NCBI GenBank assembly: GCA_907165065.1
Contig: OU015528.1
Coordinates: forward strand, 29,348,515 to 29,412,514
DNA from: Caprimulgus europaeus
Lineage: Eukaryota; Chordata; Aves; Caprimulgiformes; Caprimulgidae
DNA length: 64,000 nucleotides
Reading direction: 5' to 3'
Each line of letters starts with the position of its first letter. Position 1 is the first letter of the stretch. Positions 25,827 to 38,652 of the stretch are shown piece by piece. The notes below the pieces were generated by a model, which was given only the letters and a program-made list of their open reading frames with translations, was not told the origin of the DNA and made no database searches. The position numbers and the translations under genes were made by a program.

Positions 25827-26480
25827 AAGAGAGTTCAGGATGGCAATACTACCCTCTGACATTGATGCTGGGAAGTATTCAAAGGCTCTTACACATTTTT
25901 CTTTTTCTTCCCCATCACCTGTACAACAGCTATTTTGCTTCATGGTGAAGTAAAGCTTTTAAGCATCATAAAAATGTATTTATTTTCTCAAAATTAAACC
26001 AAATAATTAGTAGTGTCTTTAAATCATTGTCACGTTACATTTTGGCAAACACTATTCAGATATTTACTATAGTTACAAAAATATCCTTCTTATTAGAATA
26101 GGATGAGATATTCATATCTTAAGCTTAAAATCTACAACTTGCTCAAACCGGATTGCTGCCAAGTTCTATATATGCTTTAAGACTTCATCAAGTTAAAATC
26201 CATGACACATTTGGCCTGCAGGAGATGGTGAGTTCCCATCCAACAGTTAAAAGTTGTAAAAATAACATCCAGAACAGATATCTCCCATTAAAAAGCTACT
26301 ATCCGCTTTGGGGAAATCAGCTAGACAGTAAGAATCTAGATATAAACAGAAAAAAAAAATCTAAAATGCAGAAGATGTAACACATCTCTATGGTCAGAAC
26401 AGTTCAAAAAGAAGAGTACATTCATCAAGGGGACAGATTTTTTTTGTTTTCTTTTCCAACAGCCATTTGATGTTGTTGAC

Positions 26481-26507
26481 GAAACAGGTTCAAAAAAAAC
26501 CTGTTTC
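26481..26507. other. Perfect 10-bp stem hairpin
   Basis: gaaacaggtt at 26481-26490 is exactly complementary to aacctgtttc at 26498-26507, with a seven-base A-rich loop. It could fold in RNA from either strand. The T content after it is low, so it does not look like a vertebrate small RNA terminator. Confidence 0.6.
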
Positions 26508-29500
26508 TTCTGGTTTGCATTCAAAATTAAGGTACAGCATCTACTTACATTGAGAAATAACCATGAGCTGCAATTTGGCCTCAGTTGATCTCCATTTCTT
26601 GCAGCCAGTTCTCAGAACAACTGGATAGAAGAAGAATGTACTGTTACAACAGGAATCAGTCCTTCCCTCCTCCCACTCCCTGATTTCTCATTAAGTCCTG
26701 TTGGTGAGTTGCAATGGAAGTATCTTTTATTGTGAAAGCCAACTACTTCATCCGTTCTCAAAAACATGACTTTTACCTCCCTCATTTCTAATAGTTTTTT
26801 AATAACCTCTCCTTAAAAATAAAAGTAAAATGTTGAAGAGCTGATGGTGAAAATTTTTGTCCATTGATGTAAGACAGAATTCTCCTTCAATCCATCATGC
26901 TCCTCAACAGAAAATGGCAGTGCCATTTTCAGATTTCTGTAGCAAGCTCCTTCATATCTTTTTTCTAAGTATATAATAAATGGAGCCACTAAAAGTCACA
27001 TTGAAGAAGTACCTGGTACAGGAAGTAATAACAATATGATACACAAAATTTAAAAGGTCTCATTGGTCTATTTCTACAGTCAAATTCTGAACTGTCTTCA
27101 GTGGTTGCTTACAAACTACTACCAGAAATTCAGGGCAGGGCAGCAGATGATTCACATTCTCCAACTTCTGTGGGCTAATGAAAATCTTTTCATATTTAAG
27201 GCAATTATTAATTCATAGCCTAATGAAAGCACAGTTAAACTATTAAAAAATATTACTTGAATTACAACGACACTAACTAAATTGAGTAGTTATTGCAGGA
27301 AAAAAAGCCTTTTTAATAAAACATTTACTGCTGATATACAGAATTTTTTGGGTGTGTAATGTTTTCTTCCATGATATGCTTACTCTTCCAGTACTTCTGT
27401 GGGACCTAAGGTTGATGGTGCCAGTCTTAGTAGGTGATGTAACTTTAAGGTGAGTCATCAACACCCTAAATCCTTTACCAAAAACATGGCACTGTTGTCA
27501 TGTTCTTTTCATTCACTCCAGGATCTTGTTGCTATTTTTATGTTTTCCATATCACAGCCATTTTTACTCTGTGTATGGTGCAGTTTACATATATTGAATA
27601 CTTGTTCCTTGTTCTCTTTGTTTTCCCTGAAACTAGTTTTTAATAGGCTTCCAAAATTACATTCCTCCAATGATCAGAAATTGTTCAATAAAGGTCTGCC
27701 TGGAGATTTATGGCTTGAAGCCTCTGCTTTCATCCTGTGCCCACACTGTAGAGATCTCTGCTGTCATTCCCCATCTGCACTGCTCTATACTACATCCTCA
27801 GCCTAACATTACACATAGTACAGTCTACAAATGATAATTACTGCATATTAGTATCTGTCACTTACAAAAATACATCAAAATGATTGTAAAAATAGATATT
27901 ACACCAATCATACAAAGCTAAGCTAAAGCCAAAACAAATAATAGCTGCTTGTTCATCACATAACTGCTGTTATAAATAAATTAATAGAACACCTAATACA
28001 CAATTGTCTTCTCAGCTTGACCAATACTCAATTTTAAAAAGGAGGTAGTTACCTCTTCCTCTGCTTCTCATTTGGCTGAGTTTAAGTAGAACACTCTTAC
28101 TTCTAGTTAGGGAGCTTTTTATAGTTTCAATATCAAGTGCAAGGTATAAAGTGAAGATTGGTAAAGTGATGAGAAAAATATATGAGAATGAATTACAACA
28201 CAAGATTTTAACTGAGATGGAGGTTGAAACAGATAAATTTGAAGATAACATCTCCATAAGTTCAATTCAGTAATAAACTACTTAAAAGTCTATATAAAAT
28301 TTCAGATTGAGAAATTCTCTGTGCTTTAATACTGCCTTGAATGGTCATTACATCAGATAAGAGCAGTAAATGATATTTTTTTCTCTTCATTAAAAATAGA
28401 AAAAAAAATTCCCTCTTGTTTTTGTATTGCTTTTCTTTAAGAGGTGCATGCATCTACATAGGCAATAACACTGGTCATACACTACATCCAGTTAAAAAGC
28501 TGTGCAGTAACAAACTAAGTAAATGACTAAAAAATCCCCAAAACCCAAAAACTAAACCATCAACAAACCAGCCCCATAATTTTCATTAGGTAAATGTACC
28601 TAAAAGCAGAGCAAATATGGATCTGCTTTTACCTAGTTTTCTTGTAACAGGGTATCCCTTTAAACGGCAGTTAAGACTTATAGGTGTCTGAAGTGAGACT
28701 ACATTAGGCAGCAGCTCCTAAGCATTTTTCCTCTGTTTACTTTACAGTGTACAGTCTGCATATCCATTAACAACATTTCTCTGGGTTTTATTGTTTGCAG
28801 AGGCTCCCTTCTCATTGACTGTCATTTCCAGGGTCATGATGTTCAAATTTAGGAACAACCACACTGACATTGGTACATTTTTGAGATTCTGATAATTTTC
28901 AAAAATACAGCAATCGGTAAGCCAAAAAAACCCCAAAACTTTGCAGATACTAGTTTACTTCACCTCTCTCAGATAGTGCTTTAGCCATGTCAATAAGAAA
29001 ACGGAAGGGTAACATTTAGGCATGACATTAAACAGAAAAGGCATAGAAAGAAACAAAATTAATTCTGTAAAAATACATCTGACTATTAAAAGAAAGCACA
29101 GTTGTTCACTTAGAGTTTTTTTTAGGCTACTGGCCCCAGATGATCCTAGCTTTAAGGAGCAACTACTTCCACCAGAAATGCTGGAAGACTTCATTCTGGT
29201 TTTAGCCCTGCCCTTGCACCTCTGAAGTTATGAATAATTAGCCTTTGTCTCTCTGTAAATCTTATATAATCCTTGGATGATGAAGTGCAGTCACATAGAA
29301 AAAGGTGAAAAAACAGGGGAAGCCAGAGCCAGATGCTTTTGTAAATTCATTGCACATTGCATCTTCTCACCTGCTCATAAGTTACATATATTCATAAGCT
29401 ATCCAGAAAAGAGATGAGTAGCAAGGTGATAAAGTTTTCTGATATTATAAAATTATTCAGGATAGTATAACCAAAGTCTAAATGTAAAAATTTGCAGCAG

Positions 29501-31904
29501 TTTATAATACTGAATGAGTATTAAAAGATGAAGTTTAGTGGTGGTAAATGTGGAATAATGAGCAGATAGAATAACATCTATGTATGTAAACAATGAGAGA
29601 CCCTAATTAATTCATTAGCATTCAGGAAAAATATTCTGGACTCGTTGTCAGCAGTTTTACAAAAATATCAGATCCATCTTAGGAAGTATTTGAAATTACT
29701 GGGAAAGGAAAAAAAACCCAAAAAATAAAGAAAACATTTAGAGCAATGTGTAAACACTTTCCAATCTGTCTCTTCTAGTCTCAGGTAGAGCATACGAAAA
29801 ATAAATACAGTAAAAAGAAAATGAAACTTATGAAGAAGGTTTTGTGCAGTCTATACAGATAGGAAAAGAGGTAACTGTGTAATAAGTTATAGGTCAATAA
29901 AATCATTAGTAGTTCGGAAGATGTGACCAAGCACATCAAATGAACTTCCTAGGGAGCAGATCTTGAAACTAAAAGCAATATTTTTTACACAAAACAGCTA
30001 AATTGTGTTTCACACTGTAGGATGTTACAGATAACAAAAGTATAATTAGGTTCATAAACCAGACCAATCTGTGAAAGAAGATTGCATGAAAAACAGCCTT
30101 CTTATGCAGACAATGATGTACTCTAAGTAAGTTTATTGGAACTACTTATTTTCACCAACAGAAGCCTATCTAGCCCTTTTTGAGTAAAGTTTTCATTTTC
30201 CTTAGTGGTGGAATGTTGAGAACTCTTTGGCTCATATCTGGCACATCATATAAAAATTCACAACTACGATTTTAGATATGTTAGAAGAACTTCTTCTGTG
30301 CTGGCTAGAGTTTGAAATTAAAGCCCAAAACAAGGCCTTTTTTTGGTATTTAGAACACTAAGGAAATGCTTATTTGGGATTCCTGACAACAAGGGAAAGT
30401 TGATAAACATATGATAAAATATGTTGTAGAAATTTTAGAGTAAGTTTTAAAATTGAGTGTATATATTTCTATGTATCTACTATACAAACTAGTTCCAGTA
30501 TAAGCAAAAATGTTTTCTCTGTGATGTGTCATTAGCATTAATTAAAACTGATAAAATATAGTTTTAAAATATATCAGTATGCAGAAGAGCAAAAATAAAT
30601 CAGACTTTGTGTACAGACATTTATTTATTTTTTTCCAAATGCATAATTGTGCAGGATGGTTAGGAATATTTGATTTTTTTTTTTTTTGCAAGATCTTTTG
30701 TTATCAAACACTAGACAATATATATGTCTAGTTAGCACCACTACACAATGTATTTCTACTAAAAGAAAATGTATTCCTTTTTAAAATTGCAGTCACATTA
30801 ACTTGCAAGGAAAATGATGGTTTTTAAAGGTGTATTTCAAATGATTATTTATGATGGCGATATTGTCCAGCATTCAGAGCCAGAGAAGATCCTTTTTGTT
30901 AGTGCTGGGAGAAAGGGTCAAAAGAACAGCTGCGTATCTAGCAATAACAGTGAAAGCCTTGTAATAAGAAAATATCTTTTTGTTTTCCAACTAAAGAATA
31001 CTGATAGGAGAAAGACAAAGTGCAAAGAGAATCTATAAAAGGCTGGGAAGTTTAGTCTTTCAAAATTACCCATAGAGACAGCGTTGATCACAAATGATTG
31101 CGGTTGATAACAAGATGATGATTTTTTTGTCTGTCTATGACATAATGAACTGTGTTTCAGCTCCCTAGAGAATTATTTCTGTAGCATGAAATGAAAAGTA
31201 TGTGATACAATGCCCTAATATATGCATGGGAGCATGTGAAAGTACAAAGTCAACTGGAATGATGTTGTAGGAATGTGCAGTATGCAGTTTCATCCATATT
31301 GCCTTTGAGAGCAGTCCTGGAGTGAACTATCCAAGAATGAGCTCCTTTGTAGAATACTAATAAGTGAAGCTGCAGCTGTATGGATCGAAAACTTGAATGG
31401 CTTAAAAGACCTGTCTCAGAATAGAAATAAGGCAGATCAGATACAACAGCCAAGCTGATGGACTTGGTATTTTTATTTCTAGAAAGAATTGTGCTTTTTG
31501 ATCTGTAAATCCCAGACAACAACCCACCATGAGGTAATGCCATTGGAATAGTTAAAAAACACTGCCATAGAGACAATTGAACTAATGATTGTTTCTAACT
31601 TAACCTACCTTCAGTGTCGAATTTATATACACACATTACTTTTCTAAGCCCCTCTTACCTACCTATTATGTATGACAAAAAGAAGAATAGCACATAGTGT
31701 ATCTGTTCTTGAGTGAGAAAATACGGCTGTCCTCAGCTATTCCAAGAGGCGAGGCATGGTATTTAGTCAATAAATTTTACTGTAATATATAACATACAAA
31801 CACATAAACTGTCTGTTCTACATCTTTTATTTCTCATATAAATCTGTTTAAATGTAAAAGTAGCAAAGATGATTTAATATTTTTGAGCTGTGACCCTCAG
31901 GCAG

Positions 31905-32259
31905 TGTGGGGAATGTGGGAACGTGTATTGGCATACCCTGAGAGAACCGTGGGAACTGAAGGGATACATGTCTGGAGATACGAGAAGCACCTGCATTGAC
32001 AAGTTATGAGAAAGGAACCTTGGAATGTATCCAAAAGATGTACCCTGGCAAGCAAACAGGAAGAGATGCATGCAAAGTCCATCAGCCAATTAGGGGCATG
32101 TGAACTGCTCGTGCTGCAAGTGAATAGCCGATAACATGTTAATGGGTGTGGGTGATTTCATTAGTTTTGGGGTATAAATATAACTGCATTAGAACAAATA
32201 AATGGCTTCTTGCTTGATCATATTTATTGTGTAGCAGAGTCCATGTTTGAGTTCCCACA
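31905..32259 (+). mobile_element. Solo LTR fossil
   Basis: The block ends GTTCCCACA at 32259. Its start is either TGTGGGG at 31905 or TGTGGGAAC at 31914, the latter an exact nine-base inverted match to the end. A TATA box (ggtataaata, 32171-32180) and an AATAAA signal (32197-32202) sit in the order expected for U3, R and U5 on the plus strand. The flanks aggcag and aggtaa are only a weak six-base duplication. No interior is seen. The family is not identified beyond an avian retroviral-type LTR. Confidence 0.7.
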
Positions 32260-35200
32260 AGGTAAGGCATGAAAACTGATCTTAAATAATTTGACCTAAC
32301 TTTCTGTCACAAATCTTTAGTGTGAAATTGGCAGGCAATAAAGGAATAGTGCTTTGTATATGAATTCTATGTAAATTACAATTTATTCGCTGAATAAACT
32401 CTACCTTTTCTTAGAAGACTTAAATATTTCAGACTCTTGTGCACTACTCACCTATTCTTAGCCTTCCATTAAGAGAAGTTCCCAGTTATGGCATTTCTAG
32501 AAAATATAGAACAAATAAGCAGCTAGCTGGGTGTTCAGAAGAGACTGTTTTTTGTTGGTTTTTTTTTTTTTTTTTTGCCCTAAATATATATAATACCCCT
32601 TGTAAAAAAGTGCTTTCTTAATTTCTCCATGGCATTATAGAATCTTATTTATACTTTGTTATACCTTTATGGTGTTCATCACCATGGCATTTCAGTGCTT
32701 CCATCTATCCTATTTTCTGTAAAATAAGTGCTTGTTTTTAGCACATATCAGTTGATAGCATAGGTTCACTGGAAAAGAGATGGAGATTTTTAAGAGGAGA
32801 CAGAAAAAGACCTGGTAAAATAAAAACATTCATTTTACACAGCTCAGACTATAAGTGATTAGTAGCATGAAGGATTTGTCTAGACATACATTTTTTAATG
32901 GTACATAAAAGAATCAAAGTCTAACCTGTACTGTGTAGTGCAAAACATGTCCATCATACAACATTAATATCACCACCTGCAGGCCATATTACTCTACTTT
33001 CTGCACATCAGTATGAATAAGTCATTAAAGATGCTTGCTTTCTTCTTTCATTTGGTCTTGATTGTGACTGAGATACCTAATATTCCTATTACCATTTATA
33101 TGGAAAAGAGGGTCTTTTTCTGTATGTTTCCAAGGGTTCAAATCCTCATATGTCTACTGGATGTGCATGAGAGAACTTTAAGGTGCATCTTAAAGTATCC
33201 TTTTGTGTCTTATCTTCCTCAGTTTCCTTTCAGTCAGTTGACCCTTTTGACGCTGAGGTAGGCATAACTGCTACTCAGACACTTTTCAATCAAGAGGAAT
33301 CTCAGTTGCTGTCTTTTATGTCCAGGTACTGGCAATTTTCATATAAGCTGAATTCCTTTTGAGAATGGATTTACAGAAGTTAAATATTATTTCCTCAAAG
33401 CCTGTAGAAATATCAGACTTTCCATCTCTATCACAAACTCTGTCCTAGTGCTGTCTGGCAGCTAGGAACCAAGACAGATGGAGTCCTCCCTCTAGGAAAA
33501 CTTAGACTAATGTTTCTCCAAAGTCCTTGTCAGTTATGATAAACATAACTTTGGGCACTCTTGAAAATTATTTACTCTCTATTAGACCAATTAATTTCTA
33601 TAAACTGACTATGGATCTCTAATGTTCTTGATTTTTAGAGTATTTGGAAAAAATACTGTGTAAGAAAAGAAGCATAGGTTACAGCACGCCATTCTGTCAC
33701 TCAAGTGTAATATTCAGGATGAGCAAATTGGATGTAAATTAAGGTGACCAAAGAGTCCCTTAATTTTCTCACTCTATATGTTCACCAGGATAGTGTTTTT
33801 AAAGTAATTTCTGTGGTCAGTGGTACCAAAAGGAGTGCTGGCATTAATGTTACTGTTGTTATTATTATTATTATCATTATTATTATCATTATTATTATTA
33901 TTATTATGTACTTCTAAACCTTCTTCAGAATGTGTGTACTTACAGGTAGATTAAGTTGTCATTAATAAGTGAAAAGATACAACTATTTCTGAGGTGCTTT
34001 AATGACGATCATTAAGCCTGTTATTATCCCACCTCTATCCACAAGGAGGATATTTGCCATTCTAAATAATTTCTTGTTTAGTTCTAGGTTCTCTTTCTCT
34101 TTTCTGCTCCAGAACATCTATATCAGATTTATAGTTAACAGACAGAATGGGTGATCTGTAGATTTTTACAAACCTACAAAATAATGACCCTTTTTAGAAC
34201 CACTGAAAATAAACTGGGTTCCCTATTTTGTGTCAGCCCTGGTTGAATGAGTGGGAGGAATTAAAGACAAGGCAAAATGACACAGAAGCAGTAGAGTCAT
34301 AGATACACCATAAAACAACACAGATAAGGCCCTTGTTCATAAATTACCCATGAGCTTGGGAAGTCTTATTAACAGAAAGAGAGCCTTTGCATTCTTCAGT
34401 AAAGCTGGGGGAGATGAATCCCAGGCATCCCATGAATGCTGAGGTCAGTACACTTATTTATCCATAATTAGGGAAAAAAACCTGAAATGAACTTTCAGAA
34501 ATTCTACATTCATTATAATTATCTGGCTTTTTTTCTGTATCATAGACTTGTTTAATATTCTCAAAGATTCTATAAATCATGCTGAAGTTTAAAGCTGCCT
34601 GCTGAGAATTAGTCAAAGAGAGCACTGGTTAAGAATACCTGCTAATAATTCAAACATGATTTGAATATTAAAGCATGTTGTGGGTCAAGGCTGGAGAATA
34701 AAATGTAAAGAATAGCAACAAATACAAATTATAAGTTCAGCTGAGTCAAGAGGCTCAGAACATAGAGAATTCAAATTCCTAGGGACCTCCTTTTTCACTG
34801 TTCACAAAGAAACCCTGCTTGTGTTCTGTTACTTTAGGGAATAACTCTTAACAGAGAGCTGATTACAAGAACAATAAATAGTGGATGCGTATGTGAGTTG
34901 GGAGCATTAAAATCATATTAAAATAGACTTTTTAATTTTCCCATACTTATTAGATCAAAGATAAATATCACCTTACTGAGCTTTAAACATTTAAGTCTTT
35001 CAGATTAAAACAGATATTTTATGTATCCCTGAGAAAACTGAAGGGACACAACTACACATCCACATGCTCTAATACACTCAGGAAAATAGTTCTTCCATTG
35101 TACACATACATTTTCCCTTCTTGTGCAAAGAAATAGGAAGTGCTTTTGTGTCTAATTGTGATCAGACAGCCTTTACTTCTTTGTTTCTCTTCATTGTCAC

Positions 35201-36397
35201 AAAAGAGACTATCATCAAGAAAAGATGTAGAGGCCCTGAATCTTCTTTGTAGGCAATATCCAGTTACAGTATATCTGGGGATTGTGCAGTGCTGGTATTG
35301 GCTAGCAGAATATTTTAATGATATGGGAAAGAGCCAAACTGATGATGTGTGGAAGGAAAGTGATTTTGTTTTATCTATGTTTGTTTTTCTCTTGTTCTTT
35401 TCCTGTAGTACACCACATTTACTCTGGCTCTTGATCATTGTACTGTAGGCTGAAATTTACGAAAGAGCATTATGTGTTATATTGTGACATATATGGTAGT
35501 TGTCAGGGTAAGTGTTCTGTGGATGATTCTGGACTAAGTATCTTACTTTTACCATATGCTCCTAGGTCTTTTGATGTCTTCCAGTCTTGCAGTTGTTTAT
35601 TTTTCAGTTTTGCTTTCTTCCTAATAAAATAATTTTTAGGTCCACAATTTATACATTATTGGAAAAGCAGTAAGCCAAGGAAACCGACTACATGTAAACA
35701 CAATATAGAAAGTGACACTAGTAAATAGGAATCACAAATTTTATACTTGTGTGTGCTGGAAAAGGTGTGTTAAGAAACTTACTCAAAATATAAGATTTAA
35801 ATAATTTTTAATTGCAGCATCATCTGTTAGCAAGTATACAGCAATCACTAATGAAAGCAGTGATTATTTTGGGATATGTGTGGTTATACTTGTATTTTTA
35901 TAAAGCTGAAACTGTGGCGTTTCATGTTAGTATGCATAAGATCTCAATATTTAGATGCTGGGCAAGGCTTAATTCTGTATGGAGAACCTTATGCTATTTA
36001 TTGATCCAGTCAGGGTTCAAGTGGGTGTTTGTCTTAAATTTTAATCACTCACTGTTATAGTAACTTTAAAAAATAAATTAGAAAATTGCTTTTTGTGGGT
36101 TTTAAAATATTCTTTTAACTTTCCAATGTGTCAGTTTCTCAGGGATTGCAGCTTTTCAGAGTAAATTAACTCAGATATTCTCTGATACTTAGATAACAGG
36201 GAGGTACCACAGAGGGCATCTATCTGTTTTGTTATTCCGAGGCAATGCATCATATTATATTGTTACACATACTGGTAGACTATCTCTTTCAGCTGTGTGA
36301 GTTTTATTCCTACCTAATAAGACAAGTATTATCTCTCGTATTGACTTATGATTATTGTTCCAATTCATCCCAGACAAGATAGATCTGCTTATCTCAG
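32260..36397. other. Unique AT-rich DNA, no gene recognised
   Basis: It contains a T run (32559-32576) and an ATT/ATC microsatellite (33855-33907). Overlapping open frames of 128 codons (minus, 35052-35438) and 102 codons (plus, 35140-35448) occupy the same DNA. Neither has a recognisable domain or a defended start, so I call neither a gene. Confidence 0.55.
33855..33907 (+). repeat. (ATT)n microsatellite with ATC interruptions
   Basis: About 53 bases of ATT trinucleotides interrupted twice by ATC. It is long enough to be length-variable between individuals. Confidence 0.9.
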
Positions 36398-38652
36398 TTG
36401 GGGAGGAGCACAGCAGTGGCAACGGTAATTTCCGTGGCTGAGCATGTCCTGAGGAGGAGGGGGAGGTCCCAGAGTGAGGGAAACCCATGGATGGGACACA
36501 GAGTCCCCTCAGGAGCAGCCAATCTCTCAAGAGGGTCTGACTTGGTGGGGGTGTTGCCAAGGGCAACCATGGGTGATTTAAACAGCCCCCAGTGAATGTG
36601 AGGGACCAGGACCGTGGTGAACAGAGCGTGGGGCGGCAGAAGGGCATCGCATGGCAGAAGGTCATGGCACAGCAGTTTGCGCAGGTAGAGTGAGAAGGGA
36701 AGGTGAGCAGAGAAGGGCACTGCTACCATCAGGAACTGCTATCAACCTCCAGAACCGAACCATCCCTGTGGCACAGCTGGCTTAGACTCAAAGATCTCCT
36801 CCTCCAAGCCCAGGAGCGATGCATCCCAACAACAAGGAAGGCAGGCAAAAAAAGCAGGAGATCTGCATGGATGAACAGAAAGCTTCTGAAGAAACTTAAG
36901 GTCAAAAAAGAAGCCTACAGAGGATGGAAGAAAGGATGGGTAACCTGGGAAGAATACAGAGAAATTGCCTGAGTGGCCAGGGATCAGGTTAGGAAAGCCA
37001 AGGCACTGACAGAATTAAATTTGGCCAGAGCTGCCAAGGGCAACAAAAAAAGCTTCTACAGGCATGTCAGGGAGAAAAGGAAAACTAGGGATAATGTGGG
37101 CCCTCTCCAGAAAGCAAGAGGAGACCTGGTCACACAGGACACTGAGAAGGCTGAGGTGCTCAATGAATTTTTTGCTTCAGTCTTCACCGATAAAGACTCG
37201 TGCCACACTGCCCAAGTCCTAGAAAGCAAAGGAAGTGTCCAGGAGAATGAAAAGCCACCCACTGTAGGAGAAGATCAAGTTTGGGACCACCTAAGGAACC
37301 TGAAGGTGCAAAAGTCCATGGGACCTGATGAGATGCATACATGGTTCCTGAGGGAACTGGCAGATGAAGTTGCGAAGCCACTATCCGTCATATTTGAGAA
37401 GTCCTGGCAGTCTGGTAAAGCTCCTGCAGACTGGAAAAAGGAAAACATAACCCCCAATTTTTAAAAAGGGTAACAAGGAAGACCCAGGGAACTACAGGTG
37501 GGTCAGTCTCACCTCAGTGCCAGGCAAGATCATGGAGCAGATACTGCTAGAAACTATGCTAAGGCACACGGAGAATGAGAAGGTGATTGGTGACAACCAG
37601 CATGGCTTTACCAGGGGCAAATCGTGCCTGACCAATCTGGTGGCCTTTTATGATGGGGTTATAACGTTGGTGGATAAGGCTAAAGCAACTGATGTCATCT
37701 ACCTGGATTTGTGCAAGGCATTTGACATTGTCCCACGTGACATCCTTGTTTCTAAATTAGAAACATGTGGGTTTGGTGGACGGACCACTTGGATGAGTAA
37801 GAAACTGGCTGGATGGTCACACTCTGAGAGTTGTGGTCAACAGCTCAATGTCCGAGTGGAAACCGGTGACGAGTGGTGTCCCTCAAGGATCAGTATTGGG
37901 GCTGGTCCTATTCAACATCTTTGTTGGAGACATGGACAACAGCATTTAGTGAACCCTCAGCAAGTTTGCCATCAATACAAAGCTGCGTGGTGCAGTTGAC
38001 ATGCTGGAAGGACGGGATGCCATCCAGAGGGAACTTGACAGGTTTGAGAATTGGGCCTGTGATAACCTCATGAAGATCCACAAGGCCAAATGCAAGATCC
38101 TGCACCTGGGTCAGGGCAATCCCAAACATAAATACAGACTGGGCAATGAGTAGCTTGAAACCAGCTCTGAAGAGAAAGACCTGGGAGTCGTGGTGAATGA
38201 GAAGCTCAACATGAGCTGGCAATGTGTGCTTGCAGTCCAGAAGGCCAACCATATCCTGGGCTGCATTGAAAGAAGTGTGGCCAGCAGGTCAAGGGGTGTG
38301 ATTCTCCCCCTCTACTCCACTCTCATGAGACCCCATCTAGAGTACTGTGTCCAGCTCTGGAGCCCTCAACACAAAAAAAGAGATCGACGTGTTAGAACGA
38401 GTCCAGAGGAGGCCACAAGGATGATCCAAGGGCTGGAGCACCTCTCCTACGAGGACAGGCTGGGAGAGTGGGGGCTGTTCAACCTGGAAAAGAGAAGGCT
38501 CAGGGGAGATCTTATAGCGACCTTCCAGTACCTGAAGGGGCTACAGGAAAGCTGGGGAGGGACTTCTTACAAAGGGAGGTAGTGATAGAACAAGGGGTAA
38601 TGACTTTCAACTGGAAAAGGGTAGGTTTAGATTAGACATTAGGAAGAAATTC
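36398..38652 (+). mobile_element. Long CR1 LINE copy lacking its 3' end
   Basis: The GC-rich block starts at about 36398. Its first 350 bases do not read as ORF2 and resemble the 5' region of bird CR1 (recalled, tentative). ORF2 similarity begins near 36760 at the linker before the reverse transcriptase and runs to about 38652 ('RFRLDIRKKF'). There it stops without the last ORF2 codons, 3' UTR or octamer tail. LINE insertions normally lose the 5' end, so a missing 3' end implies a later deletion or rearrangement. An A-rich then T-rich run (38676-38706) follows the break. Confidence 0.88.
36760..38652 (+). pseudogene. CR1 ORF2 reverse transcriptase remnant
   Basis: Recognisable blocks in order are: linker '[19 protein letters not shown]' and 'EEYREIA'; '[17 protein letters not shown]'; '[19 protein letters not shown]'; 'SLTSVPGKIMEQILLETML'; 'HGFTRGKSCLTNLVAFYDG'; and 'VIYLDLCKAFDIVPRDILV'. 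After these come the C-terminal 'LGCIERSVASRSRGVILPLYS' and '[36 protein letters not shown]'. An in-frame TGA lies at 36970-36972. The frame shifts near 37462, again between about 37790 and 37950, and near 38560. The RT active site, normally FADD, reads FAIN (37965-37976), so both catalytic aspartates are gone. The endonuclease is absent. It cannot retrotranspose. Confidence 0.9.

Larger units (their letters stand above)
24979..31904. other. Unique AT-rich DNA, no gene recognised
   Basis: Nearly 7 kb without an identified gene. It holds a short GC-rich patch (25741-25826) and a perfect small hairpin (26481-26507), both listed separately. Open frames of 118 (27450-27806) and 108 codons (31250-31576, minus strand) show no domain, signal or splice framing that I can defend. 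Confidence 0.55.

Noticed and set aside
27450-27806. 118-codon open frame, plus strand
   Set aside because: The Cys/Leu/Phe-rich translation is typical of pyrimidine-rich noncoding DNA. No domain recognised.
31250-31576. 108-codon open frame, minus strand
   Set aside because: No domain or conserved motif seen. Could be tested by conservation, but not supportable from sequence.
33840-33910. ERVL LTR fragment (its interior also has ATT/ATC-rich sequence)
   Set aside because: No flanking LTR sequence on either side. A plain microsatellite explains it.
35052-35448. Overlapping open frames of 128 (minus) and 102 (plus) codons
   Set aside because: They occupy the same DNA on opposite strands. 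Neither shows a domain, credible start context or splice framing, and chance open frames of this size are expected in 64 kb.
36255-37457. Minus-strand open frames across the CR1 at 36.4 kb
   Set aside because: Complementary-strand shadows of the CR1. The real homology is on the plus strand.
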